NCBI RefSeq assembly: GCF_002158865.1
Contig: NZ_CP021455.1
Span: 3,782,001-3,846,000, forward strand
Source of the DNA: Comamonas serinivorans
Lineage (GTDB): Bacteria; Pseudomonadota; Gammaproteobacteria; Burkholderiales; Burkholderiaceae_C
Direction: 5' to 3'
DNA: 64,000 bases
Part shown: in pieces, positions 35,209-44,865 of the stretch
How positions within the stretch are numbered: position 1 is the stretch's first letter
Layout of the letters: every line of letters begins with the position of its first letter
Program-made: the position numbers and the translations under genes
The notes under the pieces: model-generated
What the model saw: only the letters and a program-made list of their open reading frames with translations
What the model was told of the DNA's origin: nothing
Databases searched by the model: none

Positions 35209-36051
35209 TCACGGCACGCGCGGCAGTTCGGGGCCAGGCACTGGCCAGGCGGCGATTTCGCCCAGCAGCTGCGCCAGCGCGCGGCCAGCGGCCAGCACCA
35301 CGGCCTGGCCGTCCTCGGCGGTGGCGGCCGCGGCATTGCCTGCGGCGCCCTGCGGGTTCAGGTCGGCCATGTGCCAGGCCAGCTTGGCCGACCGGCCGTC
35401 GCCGAACAGCGGGCATTGCGCAGCGCGCTGCTCGGTGACCGAGGGGAAGGCCTGCGCGCGGTCCATGTGCACCAGCTCGGGCCGCAGCGCGCGCATCATG
35501 GCCGTTTCGACCTGGCCGGCATGCACGCCAAAGCGGTGTTCGTGCGCCGGGAAGCGCGCGTTGACGTCGGCGCCGGATGCGTCGCGCAGCGGCAGGTTGA
35601 ACCAGCTCAGGCTGACGGCCAGCATGCCCAGCCGCGTGCGCCAGTCGCGGGCGACCACGTCCATCAAGCCCACGTTGCCGCCATGCGTGTTGAACAGCAC
35701 GATGCGGCGTACGCCGCTGGCCTGCACCGATTCGGCGATGTCGGTCCACAGCGCCATCACGGTGCTGGCCTTGAGCGTGAGCGTGCCGGCGAAGCCCACG
35801 TGTTCGGGGCTGTAGCCCACGCGCTGGGTGGGCAGGAACAACACCGGCGGCGGCGCGGCAGACGCCGCCGTCAGCTGCGTGCAGCAGGCGGCGACGATGC
35901 CATCGGCCAGGTCGGCATCGACCGAGAGCGGCAGGTGCGGCCCGTGCTGCTCGATGGCCGCGACAGGCAGCACCGCCACGGCCTGCGAGAGGTCGCGTTG
36001 CGCCAGGTCGGTCTGGGTGTGGTCAGCCCACAGGAAACGGGAGATGGACAT
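35209..36051 (-). CDS. Creatininase family protein
   Basis: A 280-residue amidohydrolase of the creatininase fold. LPVAAIEQHGPHLPLSVDAD carries the metal-binding Glu, His and Asp; VGYSPEHVGFAGTL, VLFNTHGGNVGLMD (second His/Gly/Asn patch) and HAGQVETAMM (the late Glu) complete the dinuclear site. Relatives hydrolyse creatinine or act in cofactor or mycofactocin maturation; the substrate here is not known. It lies 78 bp after the Tat-leader gene. Confidence 0.88.
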   Translation of the reverse strand: MSISRFLWADHTQTDLAQRDLSQAVAVLPVAAIEQHGPHLPLSVDADLADGIVAACCTQLTAASAAPPPVLFLPTQRVGYSPEHVGFAGTLTLKASTVMALWTDIAESVQASGVRRIVLFNTHGGNVGLMDVVARDWRTRLGMLAVSLSWFNLPLRDASGADVNARFPAHEHRFGVHAGQVETAMMRALRPELVHMDRAQAFPSVTEQRAAQCPLFGDGRSAKLAWHMADLNPQGAAGNAAAATAEDGQAVVLAAGRALAQLLGEIAAWPVPGPELPRVP

Positions 36052-36129
36052 GGAGAACGGGTTCGATCAAGCCTCGCGGATGACGCGAGTGTGCCGCACG
36101 CGCCCGCGCCAGTGTGCCCACGCCACCGC

Positions 36130-37035
36130 TCACCCCTTGGGACACAGCCGCGCCATGCTGACGGGCACCCAATGGGCAGGACTGGTGGTGATGGAGGCCT
36201 GGTCCAAGGCCAGGCCCGAGGCCTCGGCCAGCAGGTCGCATTGCGTGAAGTCACCCAGGCCGCTGTCGCCCCAGGCCTCGCGCCGTGGCCACTGGGTGTT
36301 GGCGCGTCGCTCGAAGGCCTCGGCGATGGCTTCGGCCCGCTGCGCCAGCCCCTGAGCCAGCGGGCGCACCCACGCGGCGTCGGCCACGGTCAGCGTGGCG
36401 GGGGGACCAATGCGGGCCCAGCCCTGGGCCAGGCGCGGGTCCACGGCGGCGATGGCCTGGCTCACGGCGGGCAGTTGGCCCAGTTGCTGAAAGGCGCGCG
36501 CCGCGAGCACCGGCGGCGACGCCAAGGGCTGGCCCGTGCGCGCGTCGGTCAGCCAGCCGTCCATCTGCCAGCTGTCCAGCAGCCAGGCGGCGCGCAGGCT
36601 GGCCAGCGTGTCGCGGCTCTCGGGCGTGGCCAGCCAGGTTTGCCAGCGCGTGCGCTGGGCGACCGGCAATGCCGCCCAATCGCGTGCAGCACGCTCCAGC
36701 CAGGGCTGGATCCAGTAGCGCTGCACCAGGGGCAGCTGGGTGAAGCGCTGGCCATCTTCGCGCAGGGCGGCTTGAAACGGGCCGTCCCACTCCAGCTGGG
36801 CCAAGGGCTGCACGCCCGCCTGGCAGCGGGCCAGCATGGCGGCGCGCTGAACCTGCTCGCTCAGGTGGTGCCACAACAGCACGGCCTGGGTCTCGTCGCC
36901 CAGGCTGCGCTGCATGACCGTGGTCAAGGGGTTGGCGGTGGTTCGCGCCCAGGCCAGCGGCACGGCGGACGAGGCGGTCGAGAAGGCCAGGCCGGCCGCA
37001 AACCGGCGGCGCGTGAGCGGGTGAAGCAAGGGCAT
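36130..37035 (-). CDS. Exported protein with twin-arginine leader, unknown function
   Basis: A 301-residue protein. TRRRFAAGLAFSTASSAVPL looks like a Tat signal peptide, cleaved near residue 31. The mature part is rich in Trp, Gln, Ala and Leu and probably helical. It has no motif I recognise. The genes downstream on the same strand encode a creatininase and a Bug protein, so a shared transcript is possible. Confidence 0.6.
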   Translation of the reverse strand: MPLLHPLTRRRFAAGLAFSTASSAVPLAWARTTANPLTTVMQRSLGDETQAVLLWHHLSEQVQRAAMLARCQAGVQPLAQLEWDGPFQAALREDGQRFTQLPLVQRYWIQPWLERAARDWAALPVAQRTRWQTWLATPESRDTLASLRAAWLLDSWQMDGWLTDARTGQPLASPPVLAARAFQQLGQLPAVSQAIAAVDPRLAQGWARIGPPATLTVADAAWVRPLAQGLAQRAEAIAEAFERRANTQWPRREAWGDSGLGDFTQCDLLAEASGLALDQASITTSPAHWVPVSMARLCPKG

Positions 37036-37457
37036 GGTGGCAGGAGTGAGACGCGTGACCCGACCATTGTGCCGGCGCGACCCGGCAGCCGCTCAGCGAT
37101 GCAGAACCGCGCCGTCAGCGCTCAGTCCCCAGCAACACCCGGCACACCCGCAAGCCAACCCGGATGGGCTGATCACCCCGTCAGAGACGGACTGGCCGCC
37201 GCGCGAGGCAGTGAGACCGCGGCAGGTCCAAGGGTCTGAACAGCCATGCGACGCGGCTGACCGGGGTTGGCCAGCGTGCGACAAGCCACCCTGTGCCCGG
37301 GCCAGCCAGGCATGACATGCTGCCCGCCCCAACCCGGTATCACCAGCCGATACCGGACGCGTCCTGCAGCGGCACACGCTGCGAAACCGTGCGCGCCGGG
37401 CGGCGCCTGCCAGACACTGGCGGCACAGGCATGTGCCTGAGCCAAGCTGAACACATC
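37036..37457. other. Divergent intergenic region
   Basis: It separates the Tat-leader gene (minus) and a small lipoprotein gene (plus). The one clear feature is a hairpin at 37334-37356. No gene supported. Confidence 0.3.
37334..37356. promoter_or_regulatory. Inverted repeat, possible operator
   Basis: CCGGTATC and GATACCGG separated by seven bases, a perfect 8-bp dyad about 100 bp before the lipoprotein start. It resembles a site for a dimeric repressor; no T tract follows. Confidence 0.4.
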
Positions 37458-37958
37458 ATGACCCCCCTCTCGATGTCCCGCACCGCCCACCGCCTGGTGT
37501 TGAGCCTGTCCGCAGTCGCCTTGTCGGCGGCGCTCGGTGGGTGCTACGTGGTGCCCATGCAGCCTGCGCCCGGGGCGCCCGTGCAGTCGCCGGCGGCCGC
37601 AGCAGCAGGCGTGAATGCGCCCATGGCCCCCGCCGCGCAGCCCGGCGTGAACGCGCCCATCACCTTCAGCGCACGCATGTACCCGGCCAACGACCTCGCC
37701 GCCAAGCTGGGGGTGATCACCGGCACGGTGACCAACGACCTGCACGGCCGGGGCATCTTCACCGCCAACGTGAACGGCGAGGCCTACACCGGCGAAGCCA
37801 CGCGCAACGCCGGCAGCACGCGCGAGGGCGTGGCCAACGCCGCCGGCAGCCGTGGCGGCTGGATGAAGTGCAACTACCGCATGAACTCGGCCAGCCTGGG
37901 CACCGGCCAGTGCGAGCTGCACAACGGTGCGCGCTTCAGCATGCACCTGGGCGGCTGA
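37458..37958 (+). CDS. Small predicted lipoprotein
   Basis: A 166-residue protein. The leader ends in the lipobox LGGC (Cys27). A Pro/Ala-rich linker (about 35-65) is followed by a compact domain with TFSARMYPANDLA, VTGTVTNDLHGRG-like and GGWMKCNYRMNSASLGTGQC, with two Cys that could pair. The domain is seen in other short proteobacterial lipoproteins, but I know no function. Confidence 0.65.
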   Translation: MTPLSMSRTAHRLVLSLSAVALSAALGGCYVVPMQPAPGAPVQSPAAAAAGVNAPMAPAAQPGVNAPITFSARMYPANDLAAKLGVITGTVTNDLHGRGIFTANVNGEAYTGEATRNAGSTREGVANAAGSRGGWMKCNYRMNSASLGTGQCELHNGARFSMHLGG

Positions 37959-38134
37959 GGACAGCGGGTGCCTGCGCCGCTTGGGCGAGGGCCGCGCCCG
38001 GGCGGCATGCCCACCGGATAAGCAGGCACCGGTGCATGTGCATGTGCATGTGACCCAGCGCTCGCGGCCAGCGTGCCCGGGTTCGCGCGGTCAAGCCGGC
38101 AAGCCGAGCAACCGCTTAGATTGCTTGTCATCAA

Positions 38135-38186
38135 GGAGTATGGGTCCATTGTCTTTATCAAAATGACGACGATGACACCATACTCA
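38135..38186. repeat. 52-bp dyad element, copy 11
   Basis: GGAGTAT/ATACTCA outer arms; inner arms TCTTT/GACGA are degenerate. Spacing is still exact. It lies 177 bp after the lipoprotein stop and 122 bp before the MDR gene start. Confidence 0.75.
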
Positions 38187-38307
38187 TCTTCTCATTCGCA
38201 CAAGGGCTGAACGCCAAGCACTTGCGCTGACGCCGAGGCGAACCCCCCAAGCGCCGCGCCGGCCTAGCATGCCGGCGTCTTCACCCACTGCCTCAGGCGT
38301 TTCACCC

Positions 38308-39429
38308 ATGACACTGCAACTGCGCTCCCTGCTCAAGTCCACCGGCGACCTCGAGATCTCGCTCGTCGACGCGCCCGCCGCCGAACCCCAGGCCGACGAG
38401 GTGGTGGTGCGCGTGGATGCCACGCCCATCAACCCCTCTGACCTGGGCCTGCTGCTGGCGCTGGCCGACCCCACTAGCTTCCAGGCCGCCGGCACGCCCG
38501 AGCGCCCCGTGGCCCTGGCCCGCGTGCCCGAGAAAGTGGTGCCCGGCCTCAAGGCCCGTTGGGACCAGTCCCTGCCCGTGGGCAACGAAGGCGCGGGCAC
38601 CGTGGTGCGCGCCGGCTCGTCGCCCCAAGCCCAAGCCCTGCTGGGCAAGGCCGTGGCCATGGCCGGCGGCAGCATGTACGCCCAGGAGCGCCTCATCCGC
38701 GCCGACCAGTGCATGGTGATCCCCGCCGGCTGCATGGCCCGCGACGCCGCCTCGTGGTACGTCAACCCCATGACGGCACTCTCCATGACCGAGACCATGC
38801 GCCGCGAAGGCCACACCGCGCTGGTACACACGGCCGCCGCCTCCAACCTGGGCCAGATGCTCAACCGCATCTGCCTGAAGGACGGCATCGGCCTCGTCAA
38901 CATCGTGCGCCGCGCCGAGCAAGCCGAGCTGCTCAAGTCGCAGGGCGCCCAGCACGTCATCAACACCAGCGACGCCGACTTCATGGCCCAGCTGACCGAT
39001 GCGCTGGCCGAGACCGGCGCCACCATCGCGTTCGACGCCATCGGCGGCGGCAAGCTGCCCGGCCAGATCCTCACCTGCATGGAAGCCGCCATCAACCGCA
39101 AGGCCCAGGGCTACAGCCGCTACGGCTCGGAGGTGCACAAACAGGTCTACCTCTACGGCAACCTGGACCGCATGCCGACCGAAATCGCCCGCAATGTGGG
39201 CATGGCCTGGGGCGTGGCCGGCTGGCTGCTGACCCCGTTCCTGCAGCGCATCGGCCGCGAAGACACCCAGCGCCTCAAGCAACGCGTGATGGACGAGCTG
39301 ACCACCACCTTCAAAAGCGGCTACACGCAAGAGGTGACGCTGGCCGGTGCGCTTGACCCCAAGGCCATCGCCACCTACGGCAAGGCGGCAACGGGTGAGA
39401 AGTATTTGATTCGGCCGAACGGGGTTTGA
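38308..39429 (+). CDS. Zinc-independent MDR family dehydrogenase/reductase
   Basis: A 373-residue medium-chain dehydrogenase-like protein. ATPINPSDLGLLL and GNEGAGTVVRAGSS are the GroES-like domain; TALSMTETM and TAAASNLGQMLNRICLKDGI form the start of the cofactor domain, followed by FDAIGGGKLPGQIL. The Cys/His zinc ligands of alcohol dehydrogenases are not seen, which suggests a quinone-oxidoreductase-like or reductase role. ATG 38308 is 122 bp after the repeat. Substrate unknown. Confidence 0.82.
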   Translation: MTLQLRSLLKSTGDLEISLVDAPAAEPQADEVVVRVDATPINPSDLGLLLALADPTSFQAAGTPERPVALARVPEKVVPGLKARWDQSLPVGNEGAGTVVRAGSSPQAQALLGKAVAMAGGSMYAQERLIRADQCMVIPAGCMARDAASWYVNPMTALSMTETMRREGHTALVHTAAASNLGQMLNRICLKDGIGLVNIVRRAEQAELLKSQGAQHVINTSDADFMAQLTDALAETGATIAFDAIGGGKLPGQILTCMEAAINRKAQGYSRYGSEVHKQVYLYGNLDRMPTEIARNVGMAWGVAGWLLTPFLQRIGREDTQRLKQRVMDELTTTFKSGYTQEVTLAGALDPKAIATYGKAATGEKYLIRPNGV

Positions 39430-39462
39430 GAGCCTTTGTAACGGCAGCCAGACTTCAAAGCT

Positions 39463-40167
39463 TTAGTCGCTTTTGAACTCCTCTTCACGGTGGTACGCCA
39501 TGTACCGCTCGTGTTGAGGTTGAAGAGCAATTTTCATAGAGTGCGTAATTCCAAGCTTGGCTGCCTCGGTAAACAGCGGCGATAAGCGAATTATTCCGTT
39601 TGGGTCAAACGTGATGAAACCCTTATCAAAGGCCTTGTCCAAGTTCGGTGAAAGCAAAAGTCCATTCCACGGATCAATTCGCTCTTCACTAGTTGCCTTT
39701 TTCCAAGGTTTGATGTGGGAGGCAACAAGCAGGCTTGTGTCTCGGTAGCCTGTGACAGCACAGCAAGTCCAATGCCTCAGCACCTTTTCCCTGAATATCC
39801 CCTGCCCAATCCTGGCTTGAATTAATGCAAGCTTCTCGGTGGCGGGTATGTTTGAGTCGTTGATGACCGATTCAAGGTCCGCTTGCACGTCATCACTACC
39901 GTTGCTCTCAAGATATGCAGCGAAATGCGACAGCGTGGCGCTATACATCTGATGCCCACGTGCGTTCCGCTCCTTGAAAAGGGGTAGTTCCTGAATTTTT
40001 GGCTGAAGGTCGTGAAGGGCGGATGAACTAGTCAACGCATTCAAAGGCCCGAAGGTCAATCCATGATCCTGCGCCCATTGAGACAACGGTCCCCCAAGCG
40101 CCCTGTCGTACTTCTTGGCCGAGGACTCCGACAGCCCCTTGTAGATCATCCAGTCGTAAAAATTCAT
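39463..40167 (-). CDS. HNH endonuclease family protein (HNH_2 type)
   Basis: A 234-residue protein. The C-terminal nuclease motif is HWTCCAVTGYRDTSLLVASH (about 132-151), then IKPW, DPWNGLLLSPNLDKAFDKGF. The Cys pair, His151, Asn168 and the DKAFD acidic patch match the HNH_2 family, often found in stand-alone restriction-like or defence genes. The N-terminal 130 residues are helical and unassigned. Base composition is clearly lower in GC than its neighbours, and the gene faces against both flanking genes, so horizontal acquisition is likely. ATG 40167 is favoured over the longer frame. Confidence 0.8.
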   Translation of the reverse strand: MNFYDWMIYKGLSESSAKKYDRALGGPLSQWAQDHGLTFGPLNALTSSSALHDLQPKIQELPLFKERNARGHQMYSATLSHFAAYLESNGSDDVQADLESVINDSNIPATEKLALIQARIGQGIFREKVLRHWTCCAVTGYRDTSLLVASHIKPWKKATSEERIDPWNGLLLSPNLDKAFDKGFITFDPNGIIRLSPLFTEAAKLGITHSMKIALQPQHERYMAYHREEEFKSD

Positions 40168-40329
40168 GTGCGCGGGAATGCAAGATTTGCAATGATTTTC
40201 GTACAACCGCCGGCCTACTAACCACCAGTTCAAGGGATCAACGCTCAGTCCACCCAGCGACTGACAGCGCCCCCCATCCCCTGCACGATCCACAACTGTT
40301 CTCCGTTCAGTTTTGAGGGATCGTTGCCC

Positions 40330-41399
40330 ATGCCTGCTCAAGCCCTGCCCCGTGCCGACTGGTCTTCACGGCTGCGCCTGCCGCTGATTGCGGCGCCCAT
40401 GTTCCGCGTCTCGGGACCCGAGCTGGTGATTGCGGCGTGCCAGGCGGGTGTGATCGGCACGTTTCCCACCGTCAACGCGCGCACGATTGACGGGCTGGAT
40501 GCCTGGCTCACGCAGATCAAGGGCGCGCTTGAGCCGCAGTGGCCGCAGCGAAGGGCCGCTCCCGAGCAAGGCCAGCCCCCTCGGGGGCAGCGGACCAGGC
40601 AGAGGCGGAGAGCGTGGGGGCAAAGCAGCACGCGCCCTTCGGCGTCAACCTCATCATGCGGCGCGACAACCTGGCGGAAGAGATCGCCTGCCTGGTGCGG
40701 CACCGGGTGGAGTTCGTCATCACCAGCGTGGGCGCGCCCGATGCGGCCCTGGGGCCGCTGCACGACATCGGCTGCACGGTGTTCGCCGACGTGGCCTCGG
40801 TGCGCCATGCGCACAAGGCGGTGGCGGCCGGTGTGGACGGCTTGATCCTGCTGACGGCCGGCGCGGGCGGGCAGACCGGCTGGGCCAACGGCATGGCGTT
40901 TGCGCGTGCCGTGCGCCGCTTTTACGACGGCCCGGTGGTCATGGCGGGCGGCGTGTCGGACGGGCAGGCGCTGTTTGCGGCGCAGGCCCTGGGGTGCGAG
41001 TTCGGCTACATGGGCACCAAGTTCATCGCCACGCGCGAAAGCCTGGCGGTGGACGGCTACAAGCAGATGCTGGTGGACAGCGAGCTGGACGACGTGCTGC
41101 TGTCGCGCGCCTTCACGGGGCTGGAGACCAACACGCTGATCCCGTCCATCGAAGCCGCTGGCCTGGACCCCAAGGCCCTGCCGACCGACATGAGCGCCGA
41201 GCGCGCCAAGGCGCTGTATGGCAGCGGCGCCCAGATCCAGCGCTGGAAGGACATCTGGAGCGCGGGCCACAGCACCTCGGGCGTGACGGCGGTGCGCAGC
41301 GTGGCCGAGCTGGTGGCGCAGACCGAGGCCGAGTACCGCAGCGCGGCGCAGCAGGCGCTGGCCCTGGCGCAGGCGGCGCTTCCGGCCGTGGCAGCCTGA
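40330..41399 (+). pseudogene. Nitronate monooxygenase-like gene, disrupted by a short insertion and frameshift
   Basis: The first part (from ATG 40330) gives LRLPLIAAPMFRVSGPELVI, VIGTFPTVNAR and AWLTQIKGAL, the N-terminal FMN-binding part of the family. The rest resumes in another frame at about 40632 with APFGVNLIMRRDNLAEE, VDGLILLTAGAGGQTGW, AGGVSDGQALFAAQALG and GTKFIATRES. Between them lie about 90-100 bp of repeat-like sequence that shift the frame, and the second frame has a TGA near 40529. A truncated protein from GTG 40539 would lack the first beta strand, so the enzyme is probably lost. Confidence 0.8.
40531..40625. repeat. Short GC-rich repeat-like insertion inside the nitronate monooxygenase gene
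   Basis: The inserted segment contains CCCCCTCGGGGGCAGCG and ends near GAGCGTGGGGGC. From memory, this type of palindromic, non-coding repeat is common between genes in Comamonadaceae; I cannot verify that here. Borders are approximate. No second copy occurs in the window. Confidence 0.6.
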
Positions 41400-41409
41400 T
41401 TCACTTTCA

Positions 41410-41461
41410 AGAGTATCCAGCAGTTGCCGTTGGTGAAAAAACGGCAATGGCGCCATACCCC
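41410..41461. repeat. 52-bp dyad element, copy 12
   Basis: AGAGTAT/ATACCCC, inner arms CCGTT/AACGG extended to TTGCCGTT/AACGGCAA. It starts 11 bp after the nitronate monooxygenase stop and ends 24 bp before the next start codon. Confidence 0.88.
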
Positions 41462-41484
41462 ACAACAATCCCCTGGAGACCGAC

Positions 41485-43059
41485 ATGAGCACTGCCCCCA
41501 ACCAAAGCCCGCACATCGCCTCGCTGGCCCTGGCCGCGCTGCACCGCTACCCCGACCGCATCGCGTTTCAGATGGGCGACACGCGCGTGAGCTACCGCCA
41601 GGCGCTGGACACCATCGCGCGCGCGCAGTCGGTGTTGCAAGGCCTGGGCGTGGGCGGGGGCCAACGCTTTGGCATCCTGTCGGCCAACCGCTGGGACACC
41701 TGGTGCATCAGCCTGGCGGCCCAGGCCCTGGGCGTGACCTACAGCCCGCTGCACCCCATGGGCTCGCTGGATGCGCACAGCTACCAGATCGTGGCCGGCG
41801 AGCTGCGCACCCTGGTGGTGGACGCCGACCACTACGCCGCGCGCGGCGCCGAAATCGCCGCAGCCCACCCGGACCTGAAGATCATCACCGTCGGCGCGGA
41901 CACCGACTATGGGCTGGACATGAGCCGCGCCATGGCCCAGGCCGGCAGCCAGACGGCCATCAACCGCGCCACGCCCGACCTCATCAGCACCCTGTCCTTC
42001 ACCGGCGGCACCACGGGCAAGCCCAAGGGCGTGACGCGCACCGGCGGCAGCAACGGCCACATGGCGCTCACGGTACTGGCCGGGTTCGAATGGCCGCAGG
42101 CCCCGGCCTTCCTGGCGGTGGCGCCCATCAGCCACGTGACGGGCACCAACGTGGTCCCCGTGCTGATGCGCGGCGGCACCGTGCACATGCTGCCCAAGTT
42201 CGACCCCGAGCTGATGCTGGACACCATCCAGCGCCAGCGCATCAGCGCCGCGCTCTCGGTGCCGACCATGATCTACGCCCTGCTCGACCACCCCAGGCTG
42301 GGCGACTTCGACCTCAGCTCGCTGCAGCTGCTGATGTATGGCGCGTCGCCCATGGCCCCGGCACGGCTGCAGGAAGGGCTGGAGCGCATTGGCCCCGTGT
42401 TCACGCAGCTGTACGGCCAGTCCGAGTGCTACCCCATCGCCTCGCTGCCCAAGGAAGACCACGACGCCAAGCGCCCCGAGCTGCTGGCCGCCTGCGGCTT
42501 TCCGGTGGCCGGCGCAGAGGTGGTGCTGCTCGACGATGACGGCCAGCCCGTCAAGCCCGGCGAGCCGGGCGAGATCTGCGTGCGCAGCCCCAACGTCATG
42601 TCGGGCTACCTGGACAACCCCGAGCAGACCGCCGAGGCCTTCAAGGACGGCTGGCTGCACACCACCGACGTGGCGCGTGCCGACGAGCAGGGTCGCCTCT
42701 ACATCGTCGACCGCAAAAAGGACATGGTGGTCAGCGGCGGCTTCAACGTCTACCCGCGCGAGGTGGAAGACGTGCTGGCCACGCACCCGGCCGTCGCCAT
42801 GTCGGCCGTGGTGGGCGCACCCGACCCGAAATGGGGCGAAGCCGTGAAAGCCGTGGTGGTGCTGCGTGCCGGCGTCACGGCCGACGTGGCCGCGCTGACG
42901 GCCGAGCTGACCCAGCTCGTCAAGGACAAGAAGGGCGCCGTGCACGCGCCCAAGCTCGTCGAATTCGCCGAAACCCTGCCCATGACCCCGCTGGGCAAGA
43001 TCGACAAAAAGGCCCTGCGCGCCAAGGACTGGGTGGGCCAGGCGCGCAACGTGGCGTGA
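41485..43059 (+). CDS. Acyl-CoA synthetase (AMP-forming), fatty-acid-CoA ligase-like
   Basis: A 524-residue member of the ANL superfamily that activates a carboxylate with ATP and CoA. SFTGGTTGKPKGVTRTGGSN (about 173-192) is the P-loop, QLYGQSECYP (about 311-320) the A5 motif, DGWLHTTDVA and DRKKDMVVSGGFNVYPREVE the hinge, and PLGKIDKKALR the C-terminal catalytic Lys region. The chain length or aromatic nature of the substrate cannot be told. It follows the broken nitronate monooxygenase gene on the same strand. Confidence 0.92.
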   Translation: MSTAPNQSPHIASLALAALHRYPDRIAFQMGDTRVSYRQALDTIARAQSVLQGLGVGGGQRFGILSANRWDTWCISLAAQALGVTYSPLHPMGSLDAHSYQIVAGELRTLVVDADHYAARGAEIAAAHPDLKIITVGADTDYGLDMSRAMAQAGSQTAINRATPDLISTLSFTGGTTGKPKGVTRTGGSNGHMALTVLAGFEWPQAPAFLAVAPISHVTGTNVVPVLMRGGTVHMLPKFDPELMLDTIQRQRISAALSVPTMIYALLDHPRLGDFDLSSLQLLMYGASPMAPARLQEGLERIGPVFTQLYGQSECYPIASLPKEDHDAKRPELLAACGFPVAGAEVVLLDDDGQPVKPGEPGEICVRSPNVMSGYLDNPEQTAEAFKDGWLHTTDVARADEQGRLYIVDRKKDMVVSGGFNVYPREVEDVLATHPAVAMSAVVGAPDPKWGEAVKAVVVLRAGVTADVAALTAELTQLVKDKKGAVHAPKLVEFAETLPMTPLGKIDKKALRAKDWVGQARNVA

Positions 43060-43255
43060 AGGCGGCGCGCGCGGTCGACAGGCTGCGCGCTTCTGCTGGC
43101 CGATGGCGAATGGCTGTCTTGTGCCCAATGGCCCGCCCCGCCATTCGCGGGACGGGGCAGAACGCCGCTGGTCTCGTCTCATCGAGCCCACCGCCCGCGT
43201 GACGCGGCCGAATGCCGCTGGCCTCGCCTAAGCCGGCCTCGCCTAACATCGCGGC

Positions 43256-43759
43256 ATGACTGCCGAGCACGCCCTCACCCATTTCGACGCCCAAGGCCAG
43301 GCCCACATGGTGGACGTCGGCGCCAAGCCCGACACCGAACGCGTGGCGGTGGCGATGGGACGCATCCACATGCAGCCCGCGACCCTGGATCGGGTGCGCA
43401 GCGGCACGGCCCAGAAGGGCGACGTGCTGGGCACGGCGCGCCTGGCCGGCATCATGGCCAGCAAACGCACGGCCGAGCTGATCCCGCTGTGCCACCCGCT
43501 GCCCCTCACGCACGTGCACGTCGACCTGCAATGCCATGATGGCAGTACACCCGGCCTGCCGTTCATCGAATGTCGGGTACAGGCCCATACTATGGGAAAG
43601 ACGGGCGTGGAAATGGAAGCCCTGACCGCCGTTCAGGTGACGTTGCTGACCGTGTACGACATGTGCAAAGCGGTGGACCGCGGCATGGTCATCGGCGAGG
43701 TGAAGCTGCTGGAAAAGCGCGGCGGCAAGTCGGGCGATTGGGTCGCAGGCTCGGCCTGA
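43256..43759 (+). CDS. moaC: Cyclic pyranopterin monophosphate synthase MoaC
   Basis: Second step of molybdenum cofactor synthesis: converts 3',8-cyclo-7,8-dihydro-GTP to c[43 protein letters not shown] and [13 protein letters not shown], then [11 protein letters not shown] and MCKAVDRGM are the conserved motifs, with the catalytic Lys/Asp in place. 167 residues fits. No other moa genes are adjacent. Confidence 0.95.
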   Translation: MTAEHALTHFDAQGQAHMVDVGAKPDTERVAVAMGRIHMQPATLDRVRSGTAQKGDVLGTARLAGIMASKRTAELIPLCHPLPLTHVHVDLQCHDGSTPGLPFIECRVQAHTMGKTGVEMEALTAVQVTLLTVYDMCKAVDRGMVIGEVKLLEKRGGKSGDWVAGSA

Positions 43760-43832
43760 CGCACGCTTGGGGGTGCGCTGGCGGTGGTCCGTGTCGTGCG
43801 GATCACCCCACGCCCCATTCAGCTCTTGGCCA

Positions 43833-43884
43833 CCAGTATGCGCCCTTTTCCGTTTTATCCAAAACGAAAAAGATTGCATACTGC
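43833..43884. repeat. 52-bp dyad element, copy 13
   Basis: CCAGTAT/ATACTGC, inner arms CCGTT/AACGA extended by T/A pairs (CGTTTT...AAAACG). It lies 74 bp after moaC. Confidence 0.85.
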
Positions 43885-43972
43885 CTTTGTCATCCACCCT
43901 GAAACACCGCGAACGCCATCCTGCGGCTGACCACGGGCGGTCCGCCTGGTGCCCGCCCTTCACAGGATCTGC

Positions 43973-44407
43973 ATGCCATCCCATCCCGCCCGCGACCTGG
44001 ACGCGTCAACCCACCAGGCTTTTTTGGACACCGACTACCACGTGCACGGCGATCCGCCCTTCACCCTGCGCGTGAACGAGGCCAGCGCCGCCTTGCTGGC
44101 GCTGCATGCGCGTGCCGGCGTTCGCTGCAGCGCGTTCGTGACGGCCTGCAACCCGCAGAGCACCCCGCTGGACGAGGCGACGAATGCCGCGCGCCAGGCC
44201 GATCTGGCCGACGAGCTGACCCGCCGCGGTCTGGCCTTCATCCCGGGCGTGGGCCAGCACCCCTCCAACCCATGGCCTGGCGAGGCCAGCTTCCTCATCC
44301 TGGGCCTGGACCCAGCAGAAGCCGGGGCCCTGGGCGCGCAGCTGGGGCAGCACGCCATCCTCTGGAGTGGCGCCGACGCCGTGCCGCAGCTGGTGCTGTT
44401 GCCCTGA
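43973..44407 (+). CDS. DUF3293 family protein
   Basis: A 144-residue protein starting at ATG 43973 with AGGA five bases upstream. CSAFVTACNPQSTPLDEATN and a GVGQHPSNPWPGEASFLILG segment are the DUF3293 signature. Function is unknown. Cytosolic, single-domain. It has no obvious partner in the neighbourhood. Confidence 0.75.
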   Translation: MPSHPARDLDASTHQAFLDTDYHVHGDPPFTLRVNEASAALLALHARAGVRCSAFVTACNPQSTPLDEATNAARQADLADELTRRGLAFIPGVGQHPSNPWPGEASFLILGLDPAEAGALGAQLGQHAILWSGADAVPQLVLLP

Positions 44408-44865
44408 TCCCCGAGCCTGACGGCTGCTCACCGCCGCAGGTTGGCGTGATCAAGAGGCCCAGGCATTCAGCTTGCATTTGAAGCGGGCCAAGGGATCAAC
44501 TGCCGGTCATGGTGCAGCGAGCCGGCGATCCAAGTGCGCGAGGCCAAGCGGCAGCGCCAGAACGCAGGCCCACGCCGTGACCGATTGAGCCATGCCGGAC
44601 GGGCCTGGGTGGCCCTGAGACGCCGCAGCACCGCACGTCCCCGCTCTCGAACTGGCGACTGGCGTACGTAAGCGGTCGGCAGACCCGACACCGTGCCGAG
44701 CGGCGGGTGCGTCCGTTCAGCCGCTGGCGACGGCCTGGGCCAGATCCACGGCAGGGCCAGGCGCGCCTGCACCGGCACAGGGCATCCAAAGCGCATGACC
44801 GACAATACAGCCCTTCATGCGGGGCCGATTGGAGGCAGCCCGCCACGCATCACGGAAAGATTCCC
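44408..44865. other. Intergenic region upstream of prfC
   Basis: This 458-bp region has no supported gene, no 52-bp element and no clear terminator. It should carry the prfC promoter. Confidence 0.3.
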
